A stretch of 64,000 bases of DNA, from positions 1-64,000 of the IMG/VR virus record IMGVR_UViG_3300028559_000038; one strand, given 5' to 3'. Under the pieces are notes generated by a model. It was given only the letters and a program-made list of their open reading frames with translations, searched no databases and had not been told where the DNA came from. The position numbers and the translations under genes were made by a program. The stretch comes from a virus. The stretch's first letter is position 1. The number at the start of each line of letters is the position of its first letter. This document shows, piece after piece, positions 1 to 8,925 of this stretch.

Positions 1-117
1 TGCTACGCCAAATATTACACAAGAGAAATATTGGTCGTGGCTATCTTGCTGGTCTCTTAAAAAATTACCACGAACATAGCACTCAATTGGTGGTATGTTA
101 GCATTCAACTCTGGCAT
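1..117 (-). CDS. Hypothetical phage protein, N-terminal fragment (runs off left edge)
   Basis: An ATG at 115-117 opens a frame that stays open to the window edge (39 codons). It begins MPELNANIPPIECYVR. The start overlaps the stop codon of the RuvC-like gene by one base (TAATG), which supports it as a real, translationally coupled gene. The N-terminus looks like that of a conserved phage hypothetical, but I cannot assign a function. The C-terminal part lies outside the window. Confidence 0.7.
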   Translation of the reverse strand, partial: MPELNANIPPIECYVRGNFLRDQQDSHDQYFSCVIFGVA

Positions 118-707
118 TATTCCTCAACTCTCATTGCTTTATTCCAGTTATTAATAGCCCAATGGCCTATGCCACAAGCATCAGCAACGTCATTGTCTGT
201 TATTTTTTTGTCATACTGCATATTAATAAACCTAATTGTTTTTTCTTTTCTAACTTCTCTTTCTTGGGTTTTATACCAAGATTCTGATTTGTTAGGAATT
301 TTTTGTCTCATTAGTATTTTTTCTTCTTTACTAAATCTTTTATTGCCAATATAGTTTTGCCAAGTAATTGGAGAAACTGAACCCATTTCTTTTATGTCGG
401 ACTCCCACATTGCTGCAAGAATTGCTCCTTGAATTAATGCCAAGTCTGAAACTGTTTTGGGACTATTCATAAAAATAGTGTGCTCTATAACGACGGAGTC
501 TATTTCATAGGATTTAAAAAATGCCCGAATTTTTGCATATGAATCTCCAATTTTTTTATATATGGTGTCTCCTGAAAAATTTATTTTTCCTACACAAATT
601 AATTCTTTATTTTCAAAAATTGCAAAAGCCATACTGTTTGTGCTTGCATCTATAGAACAAACCCTTTGATTATTATCTGTATTAATTTTTATTATTTTTG
701 ATATCAC
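117..707 (-). CDS. RuvC-like Holliday junction resolvase
   Basis: The 196-aa protein has the RNase H-like fold signature of RuvC-type resolvases. A first acidic residue lies in SIDASTNSMAFAI (about residues 18-30), a glutamate follows a hydrophobic strand in VVIEHTIF (about 72-79), and a late Asp-rich motif DNDVADACGIGHWA sits near the C-terminus. These fit the D-E-D catalytic set that coordinates Mg2+ to cut four-way junctions. Phages use such enzymes to debranch recombination and replication intermediates before packaging. It sits at the end of the replication and recombination gene run. The start overlaps the zinc-finger gene upstream by 26 bases. Confidence 0.85.
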   Translation of the reverse strand: MISKIIKINTDNNQRVCSIDASTNSMAFAIFENKELICVGKINFSGDTIYKKIGDSYAKIRAFFKSYEIDSVVIEHTIFMNSPKTVSDLALIQGAILAAMWESDIKEMGSVSPITWQNYIGNKRFSKEEKILMRQKIPNKSESWYKTQEREVRKEKTIRFINMQYDKKITDNDVADACGIGHWAINNWNKAMRVEE

Positions 708-981
708 GAATAATTCCTTTTATTTGTTTTAAAGTTTTTGCAACTTCATCTTTATTTATTTTACAAGCGTTGCAAACTTTATCGTCATTGTACACAGATA
801 AAGTAATACCACACCCCCCTGCACATTTTTTTGGACTAAGTTTTCTTTTTTTTCTTTTCACTACTGAATACCTAGAATGAATTTTTTCTTTTGTAGACTC
901 TTCTCTACAATGAGCCCCGCAATACACCTGATAACTTACATTAGGCTTAAAAGAACTTCCGCACCAACTACATTGTTTCAC
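682..981 (-). CDS. Small double zinc-ribbon protein
   Basis: The 99-aa protein has two clusters of paired cysteines: CSWC...CGAHC near residues 4-26, and CAGGC...CNAC around 53-72. A basic linker rich in Lys and Arg (about 35-50) separates them. This suggests two zinc ribbons with nucleic-acid or protein binding. It lies between the Cas4-like nuclease and the RuvC-like resolvase and overlaps both, so it is probably co-translated with them. No enzymatic motif is visible. The exact function is unknown. Confidence 0.75.
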   Translation of the reverse strand: MKQCSWCGSSFKPNVSYQVYCGAHCREESTKEKIHSRYSVVKRKKRKLSPKKCAGGCGITLSVYNDDKVCNACKINKDEVAKTLKQIKGIIRDIKNNKN

Positions 982-1804
982 TTAATTCCCCTAGAGACGC
1001 GATCTTAATTACACCGTCTCCAGCATCATCACATGCTTTTTTAACTGGACACTTTTTACATATTTTAGCGTTAGTTCTATAATTTTTAATTGGCAAAGTT
1101 TTAGATGTCCAAGAAGCATAAACTGAGTTCATCCACTCAAATGTGTTATCTATCCAACTTCTATAGTTGTCATTAACCTCAATTGGAAATAATAATAACT
1201 CATGATTGTTTTTATTTTCATAAATAATAATACCTTTAGATCTTTTTAAAATTTTCATATAAATTAACGTTTGAGCGACGTGATCTTTTTTAGGCTTACC
1301 TGCTCTTTTTCTATATTCAAATGCCTCATTGTTTTGAGTCTTTATTTCTCCAACAATCTCTTCATCGTTCCAAACAAGCATGCAATCACCATATCCAAAA
1401 ATTGGAGGACTAGAACTGATAACTTTAAATTCAGTAGTATCTTCTAACTCTTTTGTCTTTGGATTTTCTTTCTTGTATATCATTGCAATTCCAGAATCTA
1501 ACAAAGCCTTTTCAATTCTGCTATGAGACAAAGTTCCACTACTCATGTTTGCTATATCAAATGGAGTGCTATAACTTTCAAATATAGAACCTTCAAAAGC
1601 AAGGTACCAATATCTAGGGCAAACTCCATTGCCATCGCTATAAGTTAAAGTTGAAGGAGCAAAGGTTTTTTTAGTCATAAACTTTGGATCTTGATTTGCA
1701 AGGTATCCATTATTTATTTTTTCTGCTATCCCAGTAACATCAAATGCTGGCTTAGGAGCCGATGGAGTTTTAATCATTATCTGTTGTAGTAAGTTTTTAG
1801 TCAT
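968..1804 (-). CDS. Cas4/RecB-like PD-(D/E)XK exonuclease
   Basis: The 278-aa protein carries the order expected of RecB/Cas4-family nucleases. A cysteine lies near the N-terminus in CPRYWYLAFEG, followed by an acidic strand, then the core VGEIKTQN (ExK motif), then the QTLIYMKIL helix (RecB motif IV, usually Q-x-x-x-Y). The C-terminal cluster KICKKCPVKKACDD, with the earlier cysteine, could hold an Fe-S cluster as in Cas4 and AddB. It probably processes DNA ends in recombination. A TGATACACT element upstream (1827-1835) may be its promoter. Confidence 0.8.
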   Translation of the reverse strand: MTKNLLQQIMIKTPSAPKPAFDVTGIAEKINNGYLANQDPKFMTKKTFAPSTLTYSDGNGVCPRYWYLAFEGSIFESYSTPFDIANMSSGTLSHSRIEKALLDSGIAMIYKKENPKTKELEDTTEFKVISSSPPIFGYGDCMLVWNDEEIVGEIKTQNNEAFEYRKRAGKPKKDHVAQTLIYMKILKRSKGIIIYENKNNHELLLFPIEVNDNYRSWIDNTFEWMNSVYASWTSKTLPIKNYRTNAKICKKCPVKKACDDAGDGVIKIASLGELSETM

Positions 1805-1826
1805 AAGTCTCTTTTCGTTAGTTTAT

Positions 1827-1835
1827 AGTGTATCA
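1827..1835 (-). promoter_or_regulatory. Candidate extended -10 promoter (TGATACACT)
   Basis: On the minus strand TGATACACT lies about 22 bases upstream of the Cas4-like gene start. It matches the TGnTATAAT-type element found throughout this window with one mismatch in the -10 hexamer. No convincing -35 element was seen. Confidence 0.4.
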
Positions 1836-1838
1836 GAT

Positions 1839-2144
1839 TTATCTAGTAATGTATTTTAACGCTGACACCAAATCGTTAACCGCTTCTGCTGCTGTGTAAT
1901 ATATATTCTTTTTTGCTCTATTATTTTTATCTACATTCGCCATCCATGTTGCTTTTAAAGAAAGTTTAGCAGCGATAGCCTGAAGCCTAACGATCTCAAT
2001 AGTTGCTACAGCAATTGGAACATCTGGCTTTAAAATAAATTTAGCAATCATTTCTAACGAAGTTGTTAGTTCTTTATCATCCATAAACTCAGCAATTTCA
2101 GATAGTCCATTAATTGACTCAAGAGTTGTTTTGCTTGGTTCCAT
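1839..2144 (-). CDS. Hypothetical protein, helical
   Basis: The frame encodes 101 aa from the ATG at 2142-2144. That start is preferred because AAGGGAAAT lies just upstream, whereas the frame upstream of it opens only with TTG. It follows the stop codon of the 2OG oxygenase gene with one base between them. The protein looks mainly alpha-helical and somewhat acidic, for example in NGLSEIAEFMDDKELTTSLE. It has no cysteine motif, signal peptide or membrane segment. I do not recognise the family. Confidence 0.7.
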   Translation of the reverse strand: MEPSKTTLESINGLSEIAEFMDDKELTTSLEMIAKFILKPDVPIAVATIEIVRLQAIAAKLSLKATWMANVDKNNRAKKNIYYTAAEAVNDLVSALKYITR

Positions 2145-2145
2145 T

Positions 2146-2799
2146 TTATTTCCCTTCAAGTTGTTTTAATTGATTAAAAAATTTTTCTCGATAATCTTTC
2201 ATTCTAGGAATATTTTTATGTTTTTCAATAATTAAATCTCTTTCTTCCTGCCCCATTGGATTATCAATGTATGGTTGATGATCAAACTTATTGGAAAAAT
2301 GAAACACAATTACTTCACAGCGATCATTTTCTTTTAAAAGAACTGGCTCTCTCCAATGTATTCTTTCTGCAGCCTCAAACACAAGAACATCGTTATTATT
2401 TAGAATAAAGTTATTGTCTTCAACAACAATGGCCCAATCTATATTGCTAGACATTTGATAATCAATACTTACTTTTGTATAATAGTTTTCAACATCTAAA
2501 TGTGGTGGCAGGTTTGGGGAAGCACCCTCTCCATACTTACCAAAATAATCTAAATATTGATAATGGGTTAGTTCTAAATCTGGATCATCTACAAATTGTT
2601 TTGCAGTGTTTAATAATTTTTCCTTAATTTCTTCTGGAACTAAAAATTCTATTTGTTCTCTAGACATAGATTTTATTATCATTGGTGCAAATCTACTAGA
2701 GCCTCTTTCCAACTTTCTATTTTGCTCTACCAAATTTCTTAAAACGTCTTCTTCGTTTTTTGTAAAAAAGTTTTTAAGTACTTCAATTTTAGTTTTCAT
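2146..2799 (-). CDS. 2OG-Fe(II) oxygenase, HWR-type
   Basis: The 217-aa protein has the double-stranded beta-helix signature of 2-oxoglutarate/Fe(II) dioxygenases. A proximal HxD lies in LPPHLDVENY, a central strand in DWAIVVEDNNF, and the distal histidine in RIHWREP. The metal ligands look intact. The PHxD...W.IVVE...HWR layout recurs in both halves of the neighbouring 442-aa protein and in the protein at 61287-62009, so these are one family. Substrate is unknown; hydroxylation of protein side chains or nucleobases are possibilities. TATAAT lies 7 bases before the ATG, so it may be expressed leaderless. Confidence 0.78.
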   Translation of the reverse strand: MKTKIEVLKNFFTKNEEDVLRNLVEQNRKLERGSSRFAPMIIKSMSREQIEFLVPEEIKEKLLNTAKQFVDDPDLELTHYQYLDYFGKYGEGASPNLPPHLDVENYYTKVSIDYQMSSNIDWAIVVEDNNFILNNNDVLVFEAAERIHWREPVLLKENDRCEVIVFHFSNKFDHQPYIDNPMGQEERDLIIEKHKNIPRMKDYREKFFNQLKQLEGK

Positions 2800-2807
2800 A
2801 TTTATAA

Positions 2808-3098
2808 TTATACTCCATTCACTAAATCTTCAATTACGGAAAACTCCGAAACAAAAAGCCTCACCTTTTTGCCACCAGTTCCCAACACCACTATTAATGC
2901 TGGAGATTTATCTATTCCCGACTTGATTGCATCAGTTGTTATTTTTGCCCAAACCTTTTCATTTAAAGTGTAAGACTTAGATGCTTCTTTTATGTCAACT
3001 ATAAAATTCCCCCAAGTTGCATCCCCCTTTTTGTTATTTCTTCCAGAGTTTTTATGGGCAGTCGCTTTTATTTTTTTTATTTCTGATCTTTCACTCAT
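2808..3098 (-). CDS. Small conserved-looking protein, possible PD-(D/E)XK nuclease fold
   Basis: The 96-aa protein has a Lys/Arg/Gly-rich N-terminus (KNSGRNNKKGDATWGNF), then a strand ending in an acidic-x-Lys motif (IVDIKEASKSY) and later a hydrophobic strand (PALIVVLG). This order resembles small phage PD-(D/E)XK resolvase-like proteins, where the Asp and the D-x-K form the active site. That is an inference from pattern only. It starts directly after the stop codon of the tandem oxygenase gene. An alternative is a non-enzymatic DNA-binding protein. Confidence 0.65.
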   Translation of the reverse strand: MSERSEIKKIKATAHKNSGRNNKKGDATWGNFIVDIKEASKSYTLNEKVWAKITTDAIKSGIDKSPALIVVLGTGGKKVRLFVSEFSVIEDLVNGV

Positions 3099-4427
3099 TT
3101 AGTAACTGTCGCTTTCGCTAAGTCTATCTGTCATTTTTTTTAACCAAGAAATAATATTTTTATACTGAGAAATAGTATCCATTAATTTTACAGCATATCC
3201 ATTAGAATATTGAGCCATTTTGCTTTCTATTTGAACCTTTTCTTGCAAAGATATTGGTTTTTTATTTTTTAAAGAAAAATGACAAAATAGCATTTCTACA
3301 AAATCTTGTTTTTCAAATTCGACATACTCTCTCCAATGTATTTGATGGGTTCCGGAAAACGTTAACCCTTCGTTATTGTTTAGAATAAACCTACTGTCTT
3401 CAACAACAATTGGCCACCTTATACTTGACCTTAACTGAATGTCAAGAGTTAGTCTTTGTTCAATAAAGGTGTTATCGTAATGTGGAGTTAAATTTGGACG
3501 CTCTCCATACTCTATAGAATATCTTGCAAAAGACATTCCTTCTAAAGTTAACTCTTCACCATATTCTTTTTCTGCAATAAACTTAACTTTTTGAATAATG
3601 TTTTCTGGAAATTGCGTAAACAACCAAACTTTTTGAGCATAAAGAGGAACTATTGTGGTATTTTCTGATTGATTATAATTAATTAAACTATAAATTTCTT
3701 CTGTTTCTTTTTCTGTAAAAATATCTTTGCATACAGAATTTTTCATTAACCCTTCTCTTATTGTGATGCCGTATGGAATTTCTAAGTTAGAGATTTTAGT
3801 CTCATTTAATAAAACCTCTTCTCTAGTTTTCATTATTAACGAATGATCGCTAGACAATACTTTTTTTTCTTTGTGGGATAGCCATACAAAAATCATATCA
3901 ATTTGTGCATTTGGGGATAATTTTTTCTTTTCTCTCCAGTGCATTTGCTGTGTTCCAGAAAAAAGAATTGCTTGATTATCTTCTAAATTATATTTTTTCC
4001 CTTCAACAATAATTCCCCACTCTTCATTTGATTTTAATTGCAAATCAAAAACAAACATTTCGCATGGTCTTGTGTCATAGTGTGGAAATAGTTTAACATC
4101 GTATCCAAATTCTGGAGAATACCTAACTATAGAAACGTATTCTATTTCTAATTCTTCTTTAGACATTTTGTTTGCTTCTGATAATATTTTTTCTTTAATG
4201 TCATCTGAAAGGGAGACGGTGTCATAACATCCTTGCCCTCCCCACTTCTGAATTCTTATTTTTTCTTTTGGGTATGAGTCTATCATTGAATAAATTTCTT
4301 CTGTTTGTTCTTTGGTTAAAACATTACTTGAAAATTGTGGTATAAAGTTTTGATCATGCACTTCTGGCTGGCTTTTTCTTAACTTCTCATACTCTGGAAA
4401 ACTTTCTAATTCTGGAAAACTATTCAT
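3099..4427 (-). CDS. Tandem-domain 2OG-Fe(II) oxygenase (two HWR-type domains)
   Basis: The 442-aa protein is an internal duplication. Domain 1 (about residues 20-195) has PHYDTRP, EEWGIIVEG and QQMHWREKK. Domain 2 (about 215-400) has TPHYDNTF, IRWPIVVEDSRF and HQIHWREYV. Each half keeps an HxD pair and a distal His, so both sites look competent. Each is clearly related to the single-domain neighbour at 2146-2799. TATAAT lies exactly 6 nt before the ATG (plus coordinates 4434-4439), so the mRNA is likely leaderless. The targets of the two domains are unknown. Confidence 0.8.
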   Translation of the reverse strand: MNSFPELESFPEYEKLRKSQPEVHDQNFIPQFSSNVLTKEQTEEIYSMIDSYPKEKIRIQKWGGQGCYDTVSLSDDIKEKILSEANKMSKEELEIEYVSIVRYSPEFGYDVKLFPHYDTRPCEMFVFDLQLKSNEEWGIIVEGKKYNLEDNQAILFSGTQQMHWREKKKLSPNAQIDMIFVWLSHKEKKVLSSDHSLIMKTREEVLLNETKISNLEIPYGITIREGLMKNSVCKDIFTEKETEEIYSLINYNQSENTTIVPLYAQKVWLFTQFPENIIQKVKFIAEKEYGEELTLEGMSFARYSIEYGERPNLTPHYDNTFIEQRLTLDIQLRSSIRWPIVVEDSRFILNNNEGLTFSGTHQIHWREYVEFEKQDFVEMLFCHFSLKNKKPISLQEKVQIESKMAQYSNGYAVKLMDTISQYKNIISWLKKMTDRLSESDSY

Positions 4428-4433
4428 ATATAT

Positions 4434-4439
4434 ATTATA
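4434..4439 (-). promoter_or_regulatory. -10 element (TATAAT) for leaderless oxygenase gene
   Basis: TATAAT on the minus strand is separated by 6 nt from the ATG at 4425-4427, which places the likely transcription start at the A of the ATG. There is no Shine-Dalgarno sequence between them. It overlaps the stop codon of the upstream 59-aa gene. The bases before the hexamer are GGG, so this copy lacks the TGn extension. Confidence 0.55.
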
Positions 4440-4614
4440 CCCTACCCCTTTTAGTATAACTTGTTTGCTTTACAAGTGTTATTTTTGATATATGTTTATT
4501 AGTACACATCCAAGTGCAATCTGTTGTTTTGATCCATAGCCTCATAGTTAAAACCTCTTCTTTGCAAGTATGACAAGGAAATTTTCCTGGATAAATAGAA
4601 TATTCTTTATCCAA
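4435..4614 (-). CDS. Zinc-ribbon-like miniprotein, TTG start
   Basis: A 59-codon frame starts at TTG (4612-4614), inside the last codons of the recA-like gene. AAGG lies about 9 bases upstream. It contains FPCHTCKEEV followed about 14 residues later by DCTWMC, a four-cysteine pattern consistent with a zinc ribbon. Phages often carry short proteins of this type. Length, frame and cysteine spacing support a real gene filling what would otherwise be a 180-base gap. Function is unknown. Confidence 0.65.
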   Translation of the reverse strand: MDKEYSIYPGKFPCHTCKEEVLTMRLWIKTTDCTWMCTNKHISKITLVKQTSYTKRGRV

Positions 4615-5623
4615 ACTTTATTACCTTATCTAAAATATCTGAAAACAATTTTTTGTCTTCTCTTACTTTATTTATAAAGCCATCTCTTCCTTGAACCTTT
4701 GTTTCATCTGGAAGTATATACCAGGCGCCAGTCCTATTTACAATGCCCATTAGTTCTGCTGTATCTACTAGGTCGGCGATTGTATCAATTCCAGTTTTTT
4801 CCCCTCTAAAATAAAAATCATACTCTCCAGATTGAAACCCTGGAGATGTCTTTGAAAATTGCAAATCCCATCTAATCTTTCTACCAATTTTTTCTTCTAT
4901 TAATTTATCACCAATATTAATTTTACCCTTTATGGCCTGATTGTCTGATTCTGAAGAAAATAATTTAATAACGCAAGAAGAGTAAAACTTTGTAGCCTGA
5001 CCACCAGATGGTTGCTGACTAGTATACATAGCATTAATATTATTTCTAGATTGAGAAATTAAAATAAACAATGTTGGTTTAACTTTATTGTTTGCATAAT
5101 TAATCATTTTCCATGCGTTACTAAAATCACGAGACTCCGCTCCTATTTGTTTTGTATTTTCTAGTTGCTTCAACTCGTCTGAATCTTTTTCAAAATAAAT
5201 TGCCGGAAGCAGTGAAGTTATTGAATCAACAACAACTAAATCTACGCCAGCATTAATTAAATTAGTTCCAACATCAACCATTTCATTAATAGTTCTTGCT
5301 TGTGAATAAATTAATTTAGATGAATCGACTCCAAGTTTTTTTGCCCACTCTTCTGAGTATGACATTTCTGCATCTATCCAAGCACAAACCTTTCCTTCTT
5401 GTTGAGCAAGTGCAATTGTTTGCAAACACAAAGATGACTTAGCGCTTGATTTACTTCCCCATATTAAAACTTGACGTCCATATGGAAGTCCACCATTTAA
5501 TGCTTTGTTGAGTCCATGGCTTGGGGTTGGCTGGTACTCTACACTGATGCCCTCTCCGTTTGTTAAATTTTTTCTAATTCTTGGATCAAGTTGTGCTAAC
5601 ACATCTTCTGTAGTCATTGTCAT
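4607..5623 (-). CDS. RecA/UvsX-like recombinase
   Basis: The 338-aa ATPase has RecA-core motifs: a P-loop GSKSSAKSS (about residues 47-55), a Walker B strand DLVVVDSIT (about 128-136), and ILISQSRNNI with the Gln/Ser sensor typical of RecA. It would form filaments on ssDNA and promote strand exchange in phage replication and repair. The P-loop has Ala where Gly is usual before Lys-Ser, a variation also seen in some phage RecA-like proteins. AAGGGGGA precedes the ATG. The gene directly follows the DNA polymerase gene. Confidence 0.85.
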   Translation of the reverse strand: MTMTTEDVLAQLDPRIRKNLTNGEGISVEYQPTPSHGLNKALNGGLPYGRQVLIWGSKSSAKSSLCLQTIALAQQEGKVCAWIDAEMSYSEEWAKKLGVDSSKLIYSQARTINEMVDVGTNLINAGVDLVVVDSITSLLPAIYFEKDSDELKQLENTKQIGAESRDFSNAWKMINYANNKVKPTLFILISQSRNNINAMYTSQQPSGGQATKFYSSCVIKLFSSESDNQAIKGKINIGDKLIEEKIGRKIRWDLQFSKTSPGFQSGEYDFYFRGEKTGIDTIADLVDTAELMGIVNRTGAWYILPDETKVQGRDGFINKVREDKKLFSDILDKVIKFG

Positions 5624-5636
5624 ATTATTTTCCCCC

Positions 5637-8600
5637 TTATTTTATTAAAATATCTTCTAAAATTGTTGTACCATCTTTTGTTTCTCCAAGAGAAAAATTA
5701 TAAAAATTTCCCTCCTTTACGTTCATATAGGCTTTTGCAAAAGAAGTAGGAAAAACTAAAACAGATTTTAACTCTCTAGAAGTATTAGCCAATGTCATTG
5801 ACGCCATCTTTTTTCCAGTCTTGGTTACCCTTGGTTTAAAGGCTACAACAAACATTTCGTTTTCACTGTAGGGTAACTGTTTATAACTCAAAAATTTTAC
5901 CAAAGCACTATCTGATTTTTTTATTTCTTCAATAGGAACTGCAGATATAATCCTGTTATCACTACTAAGGATAAGGTAAGTACGACCCGCCTCAATAACT
6001 GTATTTTCATCATCAAATATACCGACACTGCCACTTTTGTCCAAAATTTCAACTCTTGACCAACCCTTTCCTCGTTTAATTGATTTTATCATACCCATTA
6101 AAATAAAAGATCCTTTTTCTTCAAAATCAGAAACACTATTTATAAAAGCGTGATAGTGAGATGGAACAGAAATATTAAATTCTGGTAAATTTAAATATTC
6201 GTATAAATTTTCTTTTATTTCATTATCGTTTCTTGGATTGTCCGCAAAGGTTAAGGCTCCTATTAAATTCATTGAAGATAAAGCACGACTGTTAACTCCG
6301 TTACCTTTTGTAAATGTAAAATCCTCAACATCTTTATAATTTTTAAATGGTCTAGAAGATATATATCTATCTGCTATTTTATCCGATATATATTTGATTG
6401 CGGTTAACCCAAATCTAATTCCCTTTCCTTCAATTTGGAAATCTTTGCCAGAATCATTAATGTGTGGAAGTTTAATGGGAATGCCCATGCGTTTTGCTTC
6501 AATTAAATATTCAGTTCTATTGTCTGGATTTTTTTCATTTTTTAATAAAGCAAACATAAATTCAAGAGGGTAATAATATTTTAACCACGCCGTCCAATAC
6601 GAGAGAGTAGAGTAAGCAACTGCGTGACTTTTGTTAAATGAGTATCCTGCGTGCTCTTCGAAGTCTTCCCAAAGATCTTTTGCTTGATTAGGAGATATGT
6701 AATTCGATGCCCCAGATATAAACCTATCTTGAAAAATACTGAATTCTTTTGCATCTTTTTTCTTTCCAATTATTTTCCTAACCTGATCTGCTTCAGACCA
6801 TGACATTCCACCAAGATGTACGCAAGCCTGCATAACCTGCTCTTGATAAAGAATGCATCCATACGTCTCCTCTGTAAATGGTTTTAATACTTGATTTAAA
6901 TATGATACAGCCTGTTTTCCATGTTTCCTAGCAATATAGTCTTTTCCAATAGTATTCATTGCTCCTGGTCTAACTAAAGCATTAGAGGCAACTAATTCTT
7001 TAAAGTTTTTTACCCCCATTTTTACCAATAAACTTGTGTATGGGGTAGCCTCACATTGAAAAACTCCTTTTGTATGACCATCTGATAACATTTCATAAAC
7101 TTTTTCATCCGCCATGTCTATACCTAATGGATCAATCTTAACAAAATGATTTTTTTCAATTACGTCTATTGCATCCCTAACAACGCTTAATGTTTTTAAT
7201 CCAAGAGCGTCAATTTTTATTAGACCAATCTTTGCAGCCTCTTCCATATCAACTGCAACAACTGGTATTCTTTGATCTAGTCCAGGAGAAGATCTAGTTT
7301 CCATTGGAGCATATTTAAAAATTGGATTTTTACTTGTGACAATTCCTGCAGCATGTATTCCAGTTCCTCTAATTCGGCCACGGAGTTGTTCTCCTAGTTT
7401 TTCAACCTCTGGATACTTTTCTTTAAACCAATTAGTTGACTTTGAAAAGCAATACTCTTCCCAGGTGTCTACTAACTTTAAAACCTTGTTAACATCTGTC
7501 AGCGGAATGTTTAATGCTCTTGCAACATCTCTAACAACACCCTTATCTTTAAATTGAAGGAATGTGGTAATAGACGCTACGTGTCTATATTGTCTAACCA
7601 AATAATCTTTTACTTCGTCTCTTCTAGTATCCTGAATGTCTGTATCAATATCGGGAAAGTCATTGCGTTCTGGATTTATGAAACGAAAAAACAATAGATC
7701 GTGCTCTATTGGATCAATATCTGTAATGCCAAGAAGGTAACAAACTAAAGATCCCGCAGAAGATCCTCGTCCTGGACCAACCATAATGTTTTCTTTTTTA
7801 GCCCAAGCAATCATGTTTTGAACTACAAGGAAATATGGCGCAAACTTTTTGTTACGAATAACCTCTAACTCTTCTTGAAGTCTTTGTTCATAGATATCAT
7901 TTCCAAGCCAATTATCAGTAAGTCGTTTTTCCTCAAGCCCTGTAAATGCTAAGTTTGCTAACTCTTGATCTGGATCTTTGTATTGGACTGGCAATAAATT
8001 TAAATCCTCTTTAATGTTATATTTTTGAATTTTATTAGATAGTTCTAGAGTGTTCTCATATATATCTTCTCTATATATATCCTGTTTTAACATGGCTTCT
8101 TTAATTTCATCATAAGACAAAAGATGAATGTCAAATTTATTAAAACTCATCATTCTTTCTTTTCCATATAGATAATCTAACCTTGACATAATGCTATTGT
8201 ATTTTTTTGATTTTTCATATGTTACATTTTTTTCTAATTTGGCATGAGTATTCAAAATTAACATTAATTCCTGTATTTCTTTTTGATCATCGCAACTATG
8301 ATGACAGTCTGGAGTAACGACTGCTTTTACTTTATATTCGTCTGCTAAATCAAGCAAAGCAATATTAACTTGGGCTGGGTTGTGTGGCATGACCTCAATA
8401 TAGTAATCATCTTTAAATACTTTTTTAAACCAACTTATTTTTTCTTTTGCAACTGCATAATTTTCTGTTTCAACTGCCTTAGTTACAATTCCGCTCAAGC
8501 AGGCAGAGGTAACAATAATTCCTTCACTATACTTTTCTAATGTTTCAAAATCAAACCTTGGCTTTCTAAAATACCCCTCTGTCCAAGCAATTTCGTTTAT

Positions 8601-8924
8601 TTTATTTAAATTTTCCAAACCTACTTCATTCTTTGCAAGAAGAACTATATGATTATAAACTGAATCTAGTGGCTCTGTTCTTTCTGCTCTTTCTCTTTTA
8701 TCAAACCTATCATTTGTCATGTACCCCTCTATACCTAGAATTGGCTTAATACCCCTTTTTTCTGCTTCACGAGCAAACTCTCTGTGACCAGATAAGGTTC
8801 CATGGTCTGTAATCGCTAGAGAGGACATCCCTAGCGATACAGCACGGTCTAAATATTCTATTGGGGTTGCGACCCCATCCATTAAAGAGTAATGAGTATG
8901 TACATGTAATGCGCTATAACTCAT
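5637..8924 (-). CDS. dnaE: DNA polymerase III alpha subunit (DnaE type)
   Basis: The 1095-aa family C replicative polymerase starts MSYSALHVHTHYSLMDG at 8922-8924, the usual N-terminus of the PHP domain. The longer frame to 8999 would read through the upstream gene's end. The PHP metal-site motifs HVHTHYS and ITDHGTLSG are present. The palm contains GPGRGSSAGS and the catalytic PDIDTDIQD. The fingers, helix-hairpin-helix and C-terminal OB-fold regions follow. The start lies one base after the ssDNA-binding gene's stop, so the two are probably coupled. Phages more often use family A or B polymerases, so a bacterial-type DnaE is notable. Confidence 0.93.
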   Translation of the reverse strand: MSYSALHVHTHYSLMDGVATPIEYLDRAVSLGMSSLAITDHGTLSGHREFAREAEKRGIKPILGIEGYMTNDRFDKRERAERTEPLDSVYNHIVLLAKNEVGLENLNKINEIAWTEGYFRKPRFDFETLEKYSEGIIVTSACLSGIVTKAVETENYAVAKEKISWFKKVFKDDYYIEVMPHNPAQVNIALLDLADEYKVKAVVTPDCHHSCDDQKEIQELMLILNTHAKLEKNVTYEKSKKYNSIMSRLDYLYGKERMMSFNKFDIHLLSYDEIKEAMLKQDIYREDIYENTLELSNKIQKYNIKEDLNLLPVQYKDPDQELANLAFTGLEEKRLTDNWLGNDIYEQRLQEELEVIRNKKFAPYFLVVQNMIAWAKKENIMVGPGRGSSAGSLVCYLLGITDIDPIEHDLLFFRFINPERNDFPDIDTDIQDTRRDEVKDYLVRQYRHVASITTFLQFKDKGVVRDVARALNIPLTDVNKVLKLVDTWEEYCFSKSTNWFKEKYPEVEKLGEQLRGRIRGTGIHAAGIVTSKNPIFKYAPMETRSSPGLDQRIPVVAVDMEEAAKIGLIKIDALGLKTLSVVRDAIDVIEKNHFVKIDPLGIDMADEKVYEMLSDGHTKGVFQCEATPYTSLLVKMGVKNFKELVASNALVRPGAMNTIGKDYIARKHGKQAVSYLNQVLKPFTEETYGCILYQEQVMQACVHLGGMSWSEADQVRKIIGKKKDAKEFSIFQDRFISGASNYISPNQAKDLWEDFEEHAGYSFNKSHAVAYSTLSYWTAWLKYYYPLEFMFALLKNEKNPDNRTEYLIEAKRMGIPIKLPHINDSGKDFQIEGKGIRFGLTAIKYISDKIADRYISSRPFKNYKDVEDFTFTKGNGVNSRALSSMNLIGALTFADNPRNDNEIKENLYEYLNLPEFNISVPSHYHAFINSVSDFEEKGSFILMGMIKSIKRGKGWSRVEILDKSGSVGIFDDENTVIEAGRTYLILSSDNRIISAVPIEEIKKSDSALVKFLSYKQLPYSENEMFVVAFKPRVTKTGKKMASMTLANTSRELKSVLVFPTSFAKAYMNVKEGNFYNFSLGETKDGTTILEDILIK

Positions 8925-8925
8925 A